Positions 21,506 to 32,825 are shown, counted from the stretch's first letter. The stretch: 64,000 nucleotides of DNA from Phialocephala subalpina (GCA_900073065.1 FJOG01000008.1:2158-66157); one strand, 5' to 3'. Made by a program: numbers and translations. Notes: a model not told the origin generated them from the letters alone.

Positions 21506-24081
21506 TCACTCATCATTCTTCCAAGCATCTCTCTTCTTCGCCTGTTCCCTATGCAACTTCTTAAAGAACGCACTACTCTCCCCCTTCTTCTTCTTCAAGT
21601 CCTTGTTCCGACTCCTATTCTGCTCCATATACGCCATATCCTGACCACCCGCCAAATCACTAAGCGTACCAGCCGTTCTTCTCGCGCCCTTCTTCTTCTT
21701 CATCAGACTCTTCGAACCAGTACCATCTCTATCTACACGATGGAACAGATCATCAGTATTCTCGTAGTCATTGGAGATGTCGGTTTCGAGGTGGATCATG
21801 ACGTGCTGGAGGAGTTCTCGGCGCTCGACCGGGGTGGTGAATGCTAGGTCGGGGAGGGACTCGATGCCTTGGAGATGGGTGATGACTTTGAATGCGTAGC
21901 CTTGGTCGACTAGGAAGGCTTGGCGTTTAGAGGAGTAGACCATCTCGGTTGTGTCTTTGGAGACGAGGGAGTAGAAGAAGGCGTTGAAACCTTCGTCGTT
22001 CCTACGCTTGGCTCGGAGGATACGACCTAATCTTTGGGCTTCCTGACGACGAGATCCGAAATGTGAAGATATCTGGATGAGGCATGTGGCTTCGGGTAAA
22101 TCGAGAGAGGTATCGCCGATCTTGGAAAGAAAGAGGGTGTTGATGTTCTCGTTATGCTGGAAATTCTCAAGAATTCGAAGTCGTTCCGCATTGCTCGTCT
22201 CACCGTAGATGAATACTTTCCCAAGCTTCTGAGCATACATCTGGAGCGCATAGACGTTATCTGAGAACACGATGATTTTGTCGCCACGCTTCTCGTGGTA
22301 GTCGATGAGAAATTGACACGCTTGAAATTTTCGAGGATTCATGATCCAGAGTAAAGATCTTTGCCGGCTGTCCTTCGTAAGATACTCCGTATAGAATTCG
22401 GTCGTCATAGGACACCAAACCTCAGCACATTGAACTCTTGCAATGTGTCCTTGCTCGGCCAACTCCATCCAGTTGGCTTCATATAGCTTAGGACCAATCA
22501 AGAAGTTGAGATCGCTGATCTTGTCATCCTCACGAAGCAGTGTCGCAGTCAGTCCCAGTTTCGAGTGAGTCTTGATGATAGACGTGACTCTTCTGAACAT
22601 ATGAGCAGGTGCAACGTGAACCTCATCCAGAATCATAAGACCCCATTCTCGCGAAGTCAAGAAATCCATCATCTTTTGGGAGTCATAGGATCGCTTGCCC
22701 TTTTGCGCAACCATGTTGTAGGTCGTAACGATGATACCGGTATTGCCAGTGAACTTTTCCTTATTATCGGAAGTAAAGACGGCGATATCATTGGGGTTGA
22801 TATTCGACCACTTGAGGAACTCCTGCCGCCACTGAACAACGGACATCGAACTAGTGCAAAGAATGATCACACCCTTCTTGATTGTGCAAGCAGCAGTAAT
22901 CCCTACCAAGGTCTTACCGGCTCCACAAGGAAGAACGATGAGACCACTCTTTGCTCTGCCGTTACCAAACATCTTACTCAAGCTCTTCTCTTGGTAATGT
23001 CTGATCTGTGCAGCAGGCTTTAAGTCGATTTCGAGATTTGCGTTGGCATCGTCATTTCGGAAGTCATATTCCTCAAGGACAGGCAATCCTAGCTCCAAGC
23101 ATCGTTTCTGGATGGTTTCGACAGCATCATCGGCAATCTGGAAAGCATGGACAGCGTCTTCCACATCGTCGTCGTCATCGTCTTCGTTAAGGGTCGCATA
23201 TATGTCCGGTTCATTGGCATTTTCGTCTTCTTGCACCTTTGGTTTGTCCCCAGCTGTTGCTTGCTGCACACCAGCTGCATTTTTGGTACCAGGAATGACC
23301 AACGCGCCCATCTTTGGTGCTGCAGTTGTAGTGATATCCTCTGTCCCCTGGACTCTGAGAGGACCAATGATCTCATCTCTCAATAGGCGCTGCAACATTT
23401 CTGGATCGGAGCTTTCGATGTAGTGCTTTGTGTGCTTCAGCACCAGCTTCACCTTACCATAGCTGTGCGTACAACCAGTGATGAATTCTCGAATACTGTC
23501 CGGCACTGGGACTTTCGATAATCGATCCAAGACCCCAATAATATCTCTCGGATCCAATCCAACAGAGACGGCTGCATACAAACTGTGTGGCGTCAAGGAG
23601 TATTCGTGCAGAAACTGTGGTCGAGATTGCGGTTCAGCAACCGTAGTTAAGAAGTCCTGCGCCTGCGAAGCCAACGGCGAGAAGCTCTCAAGAATAATCC
23701 TTCCCTTCTGCGGATCTATCCATAAAGGCCGATTCTCATGATCCGGCTTGAGCGACAGGTAAGAGAAATCGTTGTTGCCAAACCAATGGCTCGCAGAATC
23801 CCTTCCTTGCACTGCGCTCTGCTTCTTCGCTTGGTATTTCCCGACCGTAAGGTTTGCCTTGACATTCTTTACCGTCTCTGATTCGGGCTCGGTTTCTTCG
23901 GACTCGTACTCATCGCTGCTGCCGATGCTTCGAGGGGTACCTGGGCCTGGGGTTGAGGCGATTGAGCCTCTGCCAGCCTTGGTGTCGCCCTTGACGTCTG
24001 TGAAGAATGTTAGTGATCATTAGTTTGGTGAGCAAAGCAAGGAAAGCTCATACTTGATGAAGCTTTTCTTTTGGCCGGCAT
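21506..24081 (-). CDS. SSL2: TFIIH helicase subunit XPB / Ssl2 (Rad25)
   Basis: Two exons, 24054-24081 and 21506-23997 with a 56-bp intron, give 839 residues, close to the 843 of yeast Ssl2. Order of parts: basic N-terminus MPAKRKASS, acidic Ser/Glu patch, the N-terminal damage-recognition region beginning [20 protein letters not shown], an acidic linker with six consecutive Asp near residue 285, Walker A PCGAGKT near 365, DEVH box (LDEVHVAP) near 464, the RED motif (LREDD) and helicase domain 2 ending in QRLGRILR. It is a 3'-5' SF2 DNA translocase in the TFIIH core that opens promoters for RNA polymerase II and acts in nucleotide excision repair. All key motifs are intact. The start lies 243 bp from the divergent CHY zinc protein gene. 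Confidence 0.96.
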
Positions 24082-24324
24082 CTTGACGGTCTGCCAGCAG
24101 ATGATGCGGTGATGGGGAACAAAGAAGAAGAGTTGGAAGTTGAGGCGAAGATATGCACAAGGCTGATAGAGTCATCAGGCGCTAGTCTGGATTGGTCAGC
24201 CGCGTTGACCAAAGCCGAGTCGCGTGAAATATTTTGGACGAAATCCAAGAAGTCGAGAAAGCAAGCCAGACAGCCAGAAGACCCTCACAGACGTGTTTTT
24301 TGCGGGGTAGAAGGGCTTGCCAAC
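24082..24324. promoter_or_regulatory. Divergent intergenic promoter region (SSL2 / HOT13-like)
   Basis: The 243 bp between the two start codons must contain both promoters. No clear TATA box was recognised. An open plus-strand frame from 24110 runs in frame into the CHY gene's ATG, so part of this space could be coding (see findings). Confidence 0.4.
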
Positions 24325-24788
24325 ATGTGGTAAGAGTTATGCCTCATGGACTCGAGCAAAGCTAAGTACATCACAGCAAACACATTCTCAACGCACAGGT
24401 CTCCATCCGATCTCCCTGCTGTAAGTCTACAACAAACCTTAACAAGTATCTCACTCAATACTCTCCAGGCAGGAAGTGGTTCGACTGCGCAGAATGCCAC
24501 CTCGAAACCGAAGACCACCCCCTCCTCAAAAGGACTGAGATGGTATTCGCCTGCAAGAAATGCAAGAAAGCCTTCCGAAAGGACTCCGAAACCTTTGAAG
24601 AGAGCGACGAATACTGCCCGCACTGCGATAATCACTTTGTGATCGAAGCCAAGACAGCGAAACCTATATTGCAATTTGAGGGAGAGGATGCGAGGGTGGA
24701 TAATAGGATGATTAAAGATGAGAGGATTAGAGGGGAGGAGACGAGGACGATCTTTGATGTTAAGGAGGCGCCAAATAAGTTGGGTTAA
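24325..24788 (+). CDS. HOT13: CHY-type zinc finger protein, Hot13-like
   Basis: Three exons: 24325-24329 (only ATGTG), 24377-24420 and 24469-24788, 122 residues. Splicing gives MCKHILNAQVSIRSPCCRKWFDCAEC, then ACKKCKKAF and CPHCDNHF, the paired CxxC metal ligands of the CHY zinc finger. Yeast Hot13 helps the Mia40/Erv1 oxidative import route in the mitochondrial intermembrane space by removing zinc. The conserved C-terminal part (VDNRMIKDER, APNKLG) is present. The tiny first exon is supported by the conserved MCKH start. The same frame is open upstream to about 24110, so a longer N-terminus is possible but looks non-conserved. Confidence 0.85.
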
Positions 24789-25039
24789 GGTGTGTTATTG
24801 GGAATTGCTAGGCGTACTTGGGATCTATTTAGCGGCATAGATCTCGTGGGGAGTTTATGATTTACGAAGGACAAGATGTGATGATGTTCTGGGAGCAGGA
24901 CGGTGAAGCAATGGTCCAGGTTTCGAGACAGACGGGCATTGGAGAAAAGTGCATGCGGCCAAAGATCGTTTTTCGTCGCTCATTGCTACTGTACAGAGGC
25001 TCTATGAGATGATGCAAAATCAACGAAGCAGCCTTTCCT

Positions 25040-26041
25040 CTACTCGTCCGAAGCTCCTGCTCTGCTTGGCAAGGTTGTGTTACCAGTACCAGATCGTCCA
25101 CCCTTCTTCTTAGCTGCCTCCTCAACCTTCTCCTGCTCAATGCTCTTAACATAAGCCTCGATATCCTCCAGTGGCAACATCTCGAGCAGCTTCCCTGGTG
25201 CCATGATAGCAATCTCGATATTCTTTGCTCCCGTCTGTACAACCTCCAGTAATGACTTGATGGTCAACTTGATCGTAGCCTCTCTATCCATATCATCCTT
25301 GTGGTTTCGCTCGAGGAATTCGCGGACTGTCTTGCTTGATCGACCAATAGCATTTGCCTTCCTGAAAATTTGTAAGCTCAGCACGCCTCACAGCCTGGAT
25401 CTCCTTACCATGCCGAGTAGATTCCAGATGGCTCAGTCTGGTACAGTCTTGGGGTCTTGTCATTGGGGTCGAATCCAACGATCAATGTGCTAATTCCAAA
25501 TGGTCTAACACCACCACTCTGCGTATATCTCTGCTGAACACCTGCGACGTATTTCGTGATGTATTCGATCGTGACGGGATCTTCGACGGTCAGACGGTGG
25601 GATTGAGCTTCTAATCTGGCCTTGTCGACTAGGATTCGTGCATCGGCGTTCAGTCCAGCAAAGGCGAGGCAGACGTGGGTATCGACGAGACCAATCTTCG
25701 AGGGCGTAATTCGGGTATCTTGTAGCTTCATGGCGGATCTCTTTTCACATCCCAATACCACGATATCGCTACCCTTGACTCCAACCGCACATGTACCTGA
25801 GAGACTTTAGCTGTTGTTGACCGACCCTTGTTTGTCTTCCGTACCTCTCTTCACAGCCTCCAGCGCATATTCGACCTGGAACACATGTCCATCGGGACTA
25901 GGATTGATTGTCAGATGTCTCTTAAAGCGTAATCTGTGGTGATAATGTACCTGAAGACTGCAGACAATTAGCAAGGATCACCAGAGCTGTTGACAATGGA
26001 ACCAGCTTACCTGAAAGAGCTCTATCATATCCTGAAGCCAT
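25040..26041 (-). CDS. PRE6: 20S proteasome subunit alpha-4 (PSMA7/Pre6 type)
   Basis: Five exons: 26011-26041, 25951-25957 (seven bases), 25845-25897, 25409-25796 and 25040-25361, 266 residues. The alpha-subunit signature [29 protein letters not shown] is restored only if the 7-nt microexon TCTTCAG is included; it has AG before and GT after it. Later motifs are [55 protein letters not shown] and [24 protein letters not shown], diagnostic of alpha-4. The subunit forms part of the outer alpha ring that gates the proteolytic chamber and is non-catalytic. Introns are 47-53 bp and phases agree. The Lys/Glu-rich C-terminal tail is intact. It diverges from a dehydrogenase gene 297 bp away. Confidence 0.95.
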
Positions 26042-26338
26042 GATGTATGGTTTTTCGTATTATGGAGGCAGAAGTGCAGCTTCTAAAGGATCGAAAAGAA
26101 CTGAGGAGATGGTGGTTTCGTTGCTTTGGAGGTTGGTCGTTTCTGAAGCTTCCAGCAGGCTGCATCGCGCGTACGAAGTCGCGAGCTCCAAAAACCTTGC
26201 CGCTTTAAGATCCGAGCCGCAAAGCACGCAAGGCTGACAATTTTCCAAAGTCACCGAATTCGGCAACACCCCGCCTCGTCGACTGTTTCTTTTCTTCACT
26301 TTTCACCAGAACATTGTCCATCCTGGCGACAGTAATTC
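26042..26338. promoter_or_regulatory. Divergent promoter region (PRE6 / D-2-hydroxyglutarate dehydrogenase)
   Basis: The 297 bp between the two ATGs must hold both promoters. I looked for the yeast Rpn4 proteasome element (GGTGGCAAA) and did not find an exact copy. No TATA box stands out. Confidence 0.4.
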
Positions 26339-28036
26339 ATGATGTCCAGTCGTTCAAGGATAAGTCTCGCTCTGCGGAGAGCACGAATTGCCCAACCAAT
26401 TCGTCCACAACACCTCCGCCCACTCTCACAAATCCGATGGCAAAGTACAGCCAGCACCGAAGACAGCGAAGGCGTCGCAAAAGGTACAACCGGGACCTCT
26501 AAAATCGTCAAATTCACATCCGAAACATACCCAGAAATCAAACGAGACTCGAGATTCGCAGAGATCACAGAAGAACATGTCAAGCATTTCAAGGAGCTAT
26601 TAGGAAAAGATTCCGCGGTGATTGATGGCGTTACGAAAGATGCTACGGATGACATTGAGCCGTTCAATGGGGATTGGATGAGGAAATATAGGGGGCATAC
26701 AAAGTTAGTGCTGAAGCCTGGGTCGACGGAGGAGGTTAGTAAGGTACTGAAGTACTGCAATGATAATATGCTGGCTGTGGTGCCGCAAGGAGGGAATTCG
26801 GGATTGGTTGGGGGGTCGGTGCCGGTTTTTGATGAGATTGTTATCAATATGAGTCGAATGAACCAGATTCGGTCTTTTGATGAAGTCTCTGGAACACTGG
26901 TTGTGGATGCTGGTTGCATTTTGGAAGTGGCGGATGGATATCTTGGAGAGCGTGGGCATATCTTCCCATTGGATCTTGGTGCGAAGGGGTCTTGCCATAT
27001 TGGAGGCAATGTTGCCACAAATGCTGGAGGATTGAGACTATTACGGTATGGAAGTTTACACGGAAACGTCCTTGGGCTTGAGGCAGTATTGCCAGATGGA
27101 ACCATTGTGGACGACCTATCCAAATTACGGAAGAACAACACCGGATACGACCTCAAGCAATTGTTCATCGGCGCTGAAGGTACGATTGGTATCATCACCG
27201 GCGTCTCGATCATCTGTCCCCAACGTTCGAACGCTATCAACGTTGCATTCTTCGGCCTCGAATCATACGAGAAAGTCCAAGAAGCTTTTAAGGAAGCGAA
27301 GGGACAACTCTCCGAGATTCTCTCCGCTTTCGAACTCATGGACAGCTTCTCGCAAGACCTCGTCCACAATGTCACCAAAAACAAGAGACCATTAGAAAGC
27401 GAGTATCCCTTCTACTGCTTGATCGAAACCAGTGGCTCAAACAGTGAGCACGACAACGAGAAGCTCGAGAAGTTCCTCGAATACGTTATGGAGAAAGAGA
27501 TCGTGCTCGACGGCGTAGTGGCCCAAGACGAGACACAGGTCAAGGCATTATGGGGCTGGAGAGAAGGTATCCCAGAATGTCTAGGACATTGGGGCGGTGT
27601 GTACAAGTACGATCTGTCGATACCAATCAACGAGCTCTATGATCTTGTCGAAGATACACGAAAGAAGATTACCGACGCCGGACTTATTGGAGAAGACGAG
27701 GCACGCCCAGTGGTTGGTGTAGTGGGATATGGACATATGGGTGATTCGAATTTACATCTCAACGTCGCCGTAAAGCGGTACGATAAAAAGGTCGAGAAGG
27801 AATTAGAACCATTTGTTTATGAATGGGTCGCGAAACGAAATGGCAGTATCAGTGCTGAGCATGGGTTGGGGCTGGCGAAGAAGAACTATATCGGGTATAG
27901 CAGGAGTGGTACGATGGTTGCTTTGATGAAACAGATCAAGAACCTTTATGATCCGGTAAGTTTGATGTCCTCAGCTCCAAAATTCCCTGCTAACACATCG
28001 CAGAATGGCATCATGAACCCATACAAGTATATATGA
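26339..28036 (+). CDS. DLD2: D-2-hydroxyglutarate dehydrogenase / D-lactate dehydrogenase (Dld2-type), mitochondrial
   Basis: Exon 1 26339-27955 and exon 2 28004-28036 give 549 residues. The final intron (GTAAGT to CAG) joins NLYDP to [10 protein letters not shown], the conserved family C-terminus. Residues 1-40 are Arg/Ser/Ala-rich without acids, a likely mitochondrial presequence. The FAD-binding PCMH domain shows [20 protein letters not shown] and [18 protein letters not shown]. The cap domain and the substrate/metal-binding [11 protein letters not shown] and [12 protein letters not shown] follow. The flavoenzyme oxidises D-2-hydroxyglutarate (and D-lactate in some members), passing electrons to the respiratory chain or to pyruvate. 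Two ATGs are adjacent (26339, 26342), so the start could be one codon later. Frame intact. Confidence 0.94.
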   Translation: MMSSRSRISLALRRARIAQPIRPQHLRPLSQIRWQSTASTEDSEGVAKGTTGTSKIVKFTSETYPEIKRDSRFAEITEEHVKHFKELLGKDSAVIDGVTKDATDDIEPFNGDWMRKYRGHTKLVLKPGSTEEVSKVLKYCNDNMLAVVPQGGNSGLVGGSVPVFDEIVINMSRMNQIRSFDEVSGTLVVDAGCILEVADGYLGERGHIFPLDLGAKGSCHIGGNVATNAGGLRLLRYGSLHGNVLGLEAVLPDGTIVDDLSKLRKNNTGYDLKQLFIGAEGTIGIITGVSIICPQRSNAINVAFFGLESYEKVQEAFKEAKGQLSEILSAFELMDSFSQDLVHNVTKNKRPLESEYPFYCLIETSGSNSEHDNEKLEKFLEYVMEKEIVLDGVVAQDETQVKALWGWREGIPECLGHWGGVYKYDLSIPINELYDLVEDTRKKITDAGLIGEDEARPVVGVVGYGHMGDSNLHLNVAVKRYDKKVEKELEPFVYEWVAKRNGSISAEHGLGLAKKNYIGYSRSGTMVALMKQIKNLYDPVSLMSSAPKFPANTSQNGIMNPYKYI

Positions 28037-28220
28037 TGGGAGACAGCCTTACAATTCTTGTACATATAGATGGTAGATACAGCACACATCGTCCAGCTGG
28101 ACTTTAAATGAACATCATTGGGTCCAGCGGGGCTCCAATCCAGAGTTCTGCAGCTAAGCGAGAGCTCTCCTTATTCCCCCTTCATATCTACATACGGAAA
28201 TATCCATCTCTCGTATTTGC

Positions 28221-28640
28221 TGTCTCCTCTCTCTCTCTCTNNNNNNNNNNNNNNNNNNNNNNNNNNNNNNNNNNNNNNNNNNNNNNNNNNNNNNNNNNNN
28301 NNNNNNNNNNNNNNNNNNNNNNNNNNNNNNNNNNNNNNNNNNNNNNNNNNNNNNNNNNNNNNNNNNNNNNNNNNNNNNNNNNNNNNNNNNNNNNNNNNNN
28401 NNNNNNNNNNNNNNNNNNNNNNNNNNNNNNNNNNNNNNNNNNNNNNNNNNNNNNNNNNNNNNNNNNNNNNNNNNNNNNNNNNNNNNNNNNNNNNNNNNNN
28501 NNNNNNNNNNNNNNNNNNNNNNNNNNNNNNNNNNNNNNNNNNNNNNNNNNNNNNNNNNNNNNNNNNNNNNNNNNNNNNNNNNNNNNNNNNNNNNNNNNNN
28601 NNNNTATTTTGTTCTGTCTCTCTCTCTCTCTCTCTTCTTT
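28221..28640. repeat. CT microsatellite containing an assembly gap
   Basis: A pyrimidine run ending in (CT)n reaches the unknown bases at 28241, and a second (CT)n run starts soon after them at about 28613. The gap is therefore probably an unresolved long CT microsatellite in the 3' flank of the dehydrogenase gene. Confidence 0.8.
28241..28604. other. Assembly gap, 364 N
   Basis: 364 unspecified bases. True length may differ. Open frames spanning the N run are artefacts. Confidence 0.99.
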
Positions 28641-29229
28641 TTTACTTCTTTTTCTCACTCTATTTTTGTTCAATGTGAAACTTGGTACTTCGTATACAAG
28701 CAACGATCTGCTTGGCATTTTCGTGGCTTATCTGGGTCGGGGCCCTACCTCACGTGGGCGGATGTTGCTATTTAGATCTATATGGATTTGATTGGGTGTG
28801 GGGAAGAAGGGGCAATTGGGCTTGGGTTGAGCCGAGTAGAACTTGAAGATGAGGCGTAAACCAAGGCAGAAGCTTAGCGTGGAGGGAAGGGGTTCGGTTT
28901 TGATGGAGGGGACCGGGTTTTGGGCACGTAGCGGGGAGATTTTATAGCTTCGTGTTGGTAGTTTAGGTCGGGGTTTCTTGCGAGATGTCCATTCTTCTCA
29001 GGGGCAACTTCCTGGGCAGAGATATTGACTTGATGGCTGCAAGCAATGAAAGGGGACGCATAAATGGATCACAAGGTTGAGAGATGCAGCATTAGTTCCA
29101 GAAAATTTCATTTAAGTTGTGATGCATACTCCAGGTGTGCCTTCTGAACCCCCGTCAATACGCCAATGACCCACCAGATTCCCATTATCCATCCCTACGC
29201 CAGATCATTTTTCATATAAGTTCTCAATC
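28641..29229. other. Intergenic, nothing recognised
   Basis: G/T-leaning sequence downstream of the gap with no coding frame or RNA gene recognised. Confidence 0.4.
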
Positions 29230-30855
29230 TCAATTCCAGAACCAACCTTTCTTCTCGCTCTTCTCATCATTCTTGGCCTCGTTGGCCTCCTTCTCCTCTA
29301 CTTCCCGCCAGTCGTATTCCGGCCCATCACGACCAGGGTCTTCTGTATGATGTGTCATAGTGGTCGTTTCACGACCGTCGCCATATTGCTTCCAGACTGT
29401 GACGCAGGTTTCTACTGTACCGTCTTCGTGTGTTGTTCTCTCTGTGGTGGTGCTTGTTGATACTATTCTTTCAGTATCAGATGCGTTCTTGGTGGCTCTC
29501 CCATCTGTGGATTGTGATTTTTCTTCTTTAGAATAGGTCCGGACTTGACTCTCCTGGGCGTCACGAATTTGCCGAGATTCGAGTTCTGCTCGTCGTCTGG
29601 CTTGTTCGATCATCTCTTCCAAGCCTGAACCTTGACTATCCCATTCCGGAAGTCCAGAGAACAAAATATCGAATACTTTGTGCCATTGCTTCTGTTCTGC
29701 GGAGCTTCCTCCCATTAGCCCAAACTTATGCTCAAACATCTCGAGCTCACTCCCCGGGCCTGCGTTGGGGTCATCGATGATTGTAGCAGCCAGTGCCGAC
29801 ATTGGTGATAGCCATGTTACTGGTGTATACGGCACCGATTGCTTTTGTTGCAGTAACCCACGGAAGTACAGATTAGTGATCCATGTCCAGTTATCATATA
29901 CAGTCCGGCCCGCTTTCCAAGGTGACGTCCGAGTCCATGACGACAATATCAAGTCCTCACGTTGATGGCCCACTTTGCTACCCTCTGATGTTTGAATGAG
30001 ATCTTCGAACGCAGAACAGTACGGGAATTGATCACGCGTGCGTGTATCTGGTACTCGAGCATCCGCAGAGAGCTTGAGCGGAGAGTACGGCGAGAATAAC
30101 AGGTAAGGCAAGAGAGAATAATCCGCACGGTAGAGAGGACTTTTCTGGAGAAAACCGAGCGTCAAGTGGCGTGTCGCTTCCAACGGCTCGTGAGTAGCGT
30201 CCCGCAAAGAGAATGAGGAGTTCAATTGTTTGAGATGGTCGAAGAGCTCCAAGGTAACGGGAGAGAACAGCGGTAAGTCTTTGACATTGGGGTCGTTCTG
30301 CTGCTCGGATTCAATATTCTGCTTGCTTCCATCTGAAGATCCCCAATAAGGGCGAAGTTGATCTGGAGTCTGCGGCGCCCGCTGTTGGTATGACTTCTTG
30401 ACCGGTATCTCTACTTCGTCCACCGCATGTTCCGCTCTCAATCGCTCCTGCTTCTCTCTCGCCATCATCTCCTGCTCTGCACTCGCCATCGACAATCTCT
30501 TCTTGTTTTGCTGCTCCAAGAGCATCACCTGCATCTGATAGTCTTTCAAAGTATGCTGGGCGTCCTCGGTATCGGCTGGTTCAGACTTTGTAGAATCCGC
30601 CTCGCTCAATTGCTTTCTCAGCGTTTCCTGCCTCGCCTGCTGTTGATCGCGGCGCCGCAGATCCTCGTCTATATCTGCCCATCTATTGTCATCGCCGGAT
30701 CTTTTCGAAAAGGCAGATGGGAGGCCGATGATTCCCTGGAGCAATGAGCTGACCTGGGAATCAACAGTCCGGCGAAATTTGACGAACGGGTTCTCGGGTT
30801 CGGGGTCGGAAGAAGAGGACTTCGGGTCTCTATCGCGTCCCGAGGACGGATCCAT
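29230..30855 (-). CDS. Conserved fungal protein of unknown function, charged, Ser/Glu-rich
   Basis: A single exon encodes 541 residues from ATG 30855 (MDPSSGRDRD); an in-frame ATG 19 codons upstream is less likely. No catalytic motif recognised. Parts visible: a short N-terminal segment ENPFVKFRRTVDSQVSSLLQ with a hydrophobic LLQGIIGLPSAF stretch, a Gln/Arg/Glu-rich probable coiled coil (about 70-160), a better ordered middle with NWTWITNLYFRGLL and PYTPVTWLSPMS, then a Ser/Thr-rich tail containing TVWKQYGDGRETTTMTHH and ending KKGWFWN. The aromatic tail and VWKQYGDGRE pattern look conserved in filamentous fungi, but I cannot name a function. It is divergent from the gene at 31136. Confidence 0.75.
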   Translation of the reverse strand: MDPSSGRDRDPKSSSSDPEPENPFVKFRRTVDSQVSSLLQGIIGLPSAFSKRSGDDNRWADIDEDLRRRDQQQARQETLRKQLSEADSTKSEPADTEDAQHTLKDYQMQVMLLEQQNKKRLSMASAEQEMMAREKQERLRAEHAVDEVEIPVKKSYQQRAPQTPDQLRPYWGSSDGSKQNIESEQQNDPNVKDLPLFSPVTLELFDHLKQLNSSFSLRDATHEPLEATRHLTLGFLQKSPLYRADYSLLPYLLFSPYSPLKLSADARVPDTRTRDQFPYCSAFEDLIQTSEGSKVGHQREDLILSSWTRTSPWKAGRTVYDNWTWITNLYFRGLLQQKQSVPYTPVTWLSPMSALAATIIDDPNAGPGSELEMFEHKFGLMGGSSAEQKQWHKVFDILFSGLPEWDSQGSGLEEMIEQARRRAELESRQIRDAQESQVRTYSKEEKSQSTDGRATKNASDTERIVSTSTTTERTTHEDGTVETCVTVWKQYGDGRETTTMTHHTEDPGRDGPEYDWREVEEKEANEAKNDEKSEKKGWFWN

Positions 30856-31135
30856 GGCGAATGTTTGCGTCGTATATTGGCTTTGGTGTTGTTTGTATGT
30901 CGAGATGTACAAAAATAAGCTCGTACGTTGCGATGGAGGGGAAGTTCAATTCAGCCTAACCAAAGGCGGACTAGATCAATCTGGGGAACGAACAGGGAGT
31001 CGAACACTTCACTTCGCATCTGCGCGCCTCCAGAAGAAAATATCTCGAGCACTGGCAATGAAACACGCACCCTCCGCCATGCAATTGCTTCCAGAATCAC
31101 AAACAATGTCTTTTCGCTCAATCTAGATCCACAAT

Positions 31136-32518
31136 ATGGCAGTGGAACATACTCTCAATGGCTCTACGCCCAGGGCGTTGCCAACGTTCAATCACCCCAC
31201 CCTGAGCAAGGCCAAAACTGCTCAATCTGCCCCAGATTCACACCGACGACACTCACTACCCCTCCATTTCCTCCCGCCAAGTCTCTGGAGTGCGAATACT
31301 TCGAGTGCGAGCCTGGTAGAGTCTGAAGAGGCAGCTCGCGGAGAACATATCCTCGACGAGGCGACTGTAGCCCACAGAATATCAGCCCTTCGGCAGCTGA
31401 ATGGTGCGACAAGGTCTCGTCATCGCTATGCAAAGTCAACCGGTGCACGTAACAGCACATTCAGTCAGCCGGTGATTGTCCGAACATACTCTGGAACCCC
31501 TCGACCGCGTTCTGAACAACGAGATCTTGTCACAGTGAGGAGAGACGACAGGTGGTCTGCCATGACTTCAGGAAAGATGGAATTGAAGCTCCCACCGGTC
31601 GAGGCCTTCTCTTTCAAGGGCATAATGGATGAGATAAGACATGGAGTGACAGAAGATCTTGAGAGGATTGCAGAAATTTGTGCCAGGAGCAAGTACAGTC
31701 TCAGCAATCAGTACGAGGTCCATATGCCGCCTCATGGTCGTGGAGAGCCAATTGCACACAATGTCGGTCTGGGAGTTAGACCTCAACCCACTGGACCAGG
31801 GCCAACACTTCAAGCTATTCCTTCGGACGATGAACAACCCCGCCAAGCGGTACGAGGGCCTAGGAGGAGAACGAAGTCTGCTGCATACGGTACGTTGGAG
31901 ACTATCATGTCATCTTCCAGATCTTCCGACGAAGACAAGTCGAAGAAGAAACCTGCCGCAGTTCTCGCTGAAGAGGTTCGTGGAAGAGCTGTGAAGAAAG
32001 AGCTTCAATTGACCAAGGCTGCCGAAGCAGAGGATACAAAGGAAGCGGGTCCAGCACAGGAGAGACCAGCGAAGCATGTTCGGTCCAAGTCGGCGTCGTT
32101 TGCTGCGGTAATTATCGACAATGCACAAGGTTTCAAGAACGACACGCCTTCACAAGCCTTCTCTCCCACATCATTGGTCAGTGAGCCAGCACGACCTCAG
32201 ACCTCAACTGCAACCATGTTAGAAACCGTATCGGAACTCGGGCCAGAGTACAATTCTCCCACGCTCCAGTCATTGATATCTTCCAAGCCAGCATTGATTC
32301 GCAACGAGTCAAGAGCTGCCACACTACCCAGCCCAGGAAGCCAGTCCGTGTTGGGTAGTCTCACCTCCTGGTTGCCGTGGACCAAGCCTTCCCCAGCGCC
32401 TTATCGCGTTCCTTTCCAGAGAATGAGAAGTGCTTCGCATGCTGAAGGAAGTTTGCGGGAGTTGTTAAAAGCCACCGATGTTGACAGGAAGGGAAAGGGA
32501 ATTGATCGCACTGGCTGA
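31136..32518 (+). CDS. Hypothetical protein, disordered, Ser/Pro/Lys-rich
   Basis: A single exon of 460 residues from MAVEHTLNG. Composition is Ser/Pro/Ala/Lys-rich with many phosphorylatable SxR/RxxS patches (RSKSASF, RRRTKSAAYG, RMRSASHAEG), suggesting a largely disordered, regulated protein. One ordered-looking segment lies near residues 140-190 (VEAFSFKGIMDEIRHGVTEDLERIAEICARS), an amphipathic helix. A hydrophobic VLGSLTSWLPWTKP lies near the C-terminus. No known domain recognised. The gene diverges from the minus-strand gene ending at 30855, with 280 bp between them. Confidence 0.7.
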   Translation: MAVEHTLNGSTPRALPTFNHPTLSKAKTAQSAPDSHRRHSLPLHFLPPSLWSANTSSASLVESEEAARGEHILDEATVAHRISALRQLNGATRSRHRYAKSTGARNSTFSQPVIVRTYSGTPRPRSEQRDLVTVRRDDRWSAMTSGKMELKLPPVEAFSFKGIMDEIRHGVTEDLERIAEICARSKYSLSNQYEVHMPPHGRGEPIAHNVGLGVRPQPTGPGPTLQAIPSDDEQPRQAVRGPRRRTKSAAYGTLETIMSSSRSSDEDKSKKKPAAVLAEEVRGRAVKKELQLTKAAEAEDTKEAGPAQERPAKHVRSKSASFAAVIIDNAQGFKNDTPSQAFSPTSLVSEPARPQTSTATMLETVSELGPEYNSPTLQSLISSKPALIRNESRAATLPSPGSQSVLGSLTSWLPWTKPSPAPYRVPFQRMRSASHAEGSLRELLKATDVDRKGKGIDRTG

Positions 32519-32825
32519 GTAGCTTGAGTTATCGAATCTTCCAATAATAACCGCCTCGCACAAGCAGGTCGTGACTACCAAATCACCTAGCTCAAAGTGT
32601 GGGTTCTCATACCATTACGACTTATTCCATAAGGGTCTTAAGTCATGCCAACTGTCTTCAAAACGAAGATGGACAACCAGTGTCTAATCAATGGTCATGA
32701 CGAAAGTATGTCGCAATCAAGAGCAATTGCGAATATGTCAATGGTTCTGTGAACCACAAGTTTCCCACATCAAGCAAAGGAAGTAGAATGAGGGGCGGAA
32801 GGTTATTGAGAAGACGTGGGATATC
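32519..32825. other. Intergenic leading into an 18-bp repeat array
   Basis: No gene or RNA recognised; the array at 32826-33072 starts at its right edge. Confidence 0.4.

Noticed and set aside
26296..27384. 362-codon minus-strand frame
   Set aside because: Antisense shadow of the D-2-hydroxyglutarate dehydrogenase gene; no independent features.
28108..28791. Frames across the N run
   Set aside because: They exist only because unknown bases contain no stops.
31010..31040. Possible tRNA-like element (agtcgaac motif upstream)
   Set aside because: No cloverleaf could be folded around it by eye. A search of the window for paired T-arm and anticodon-arm patterns found no tRNA.
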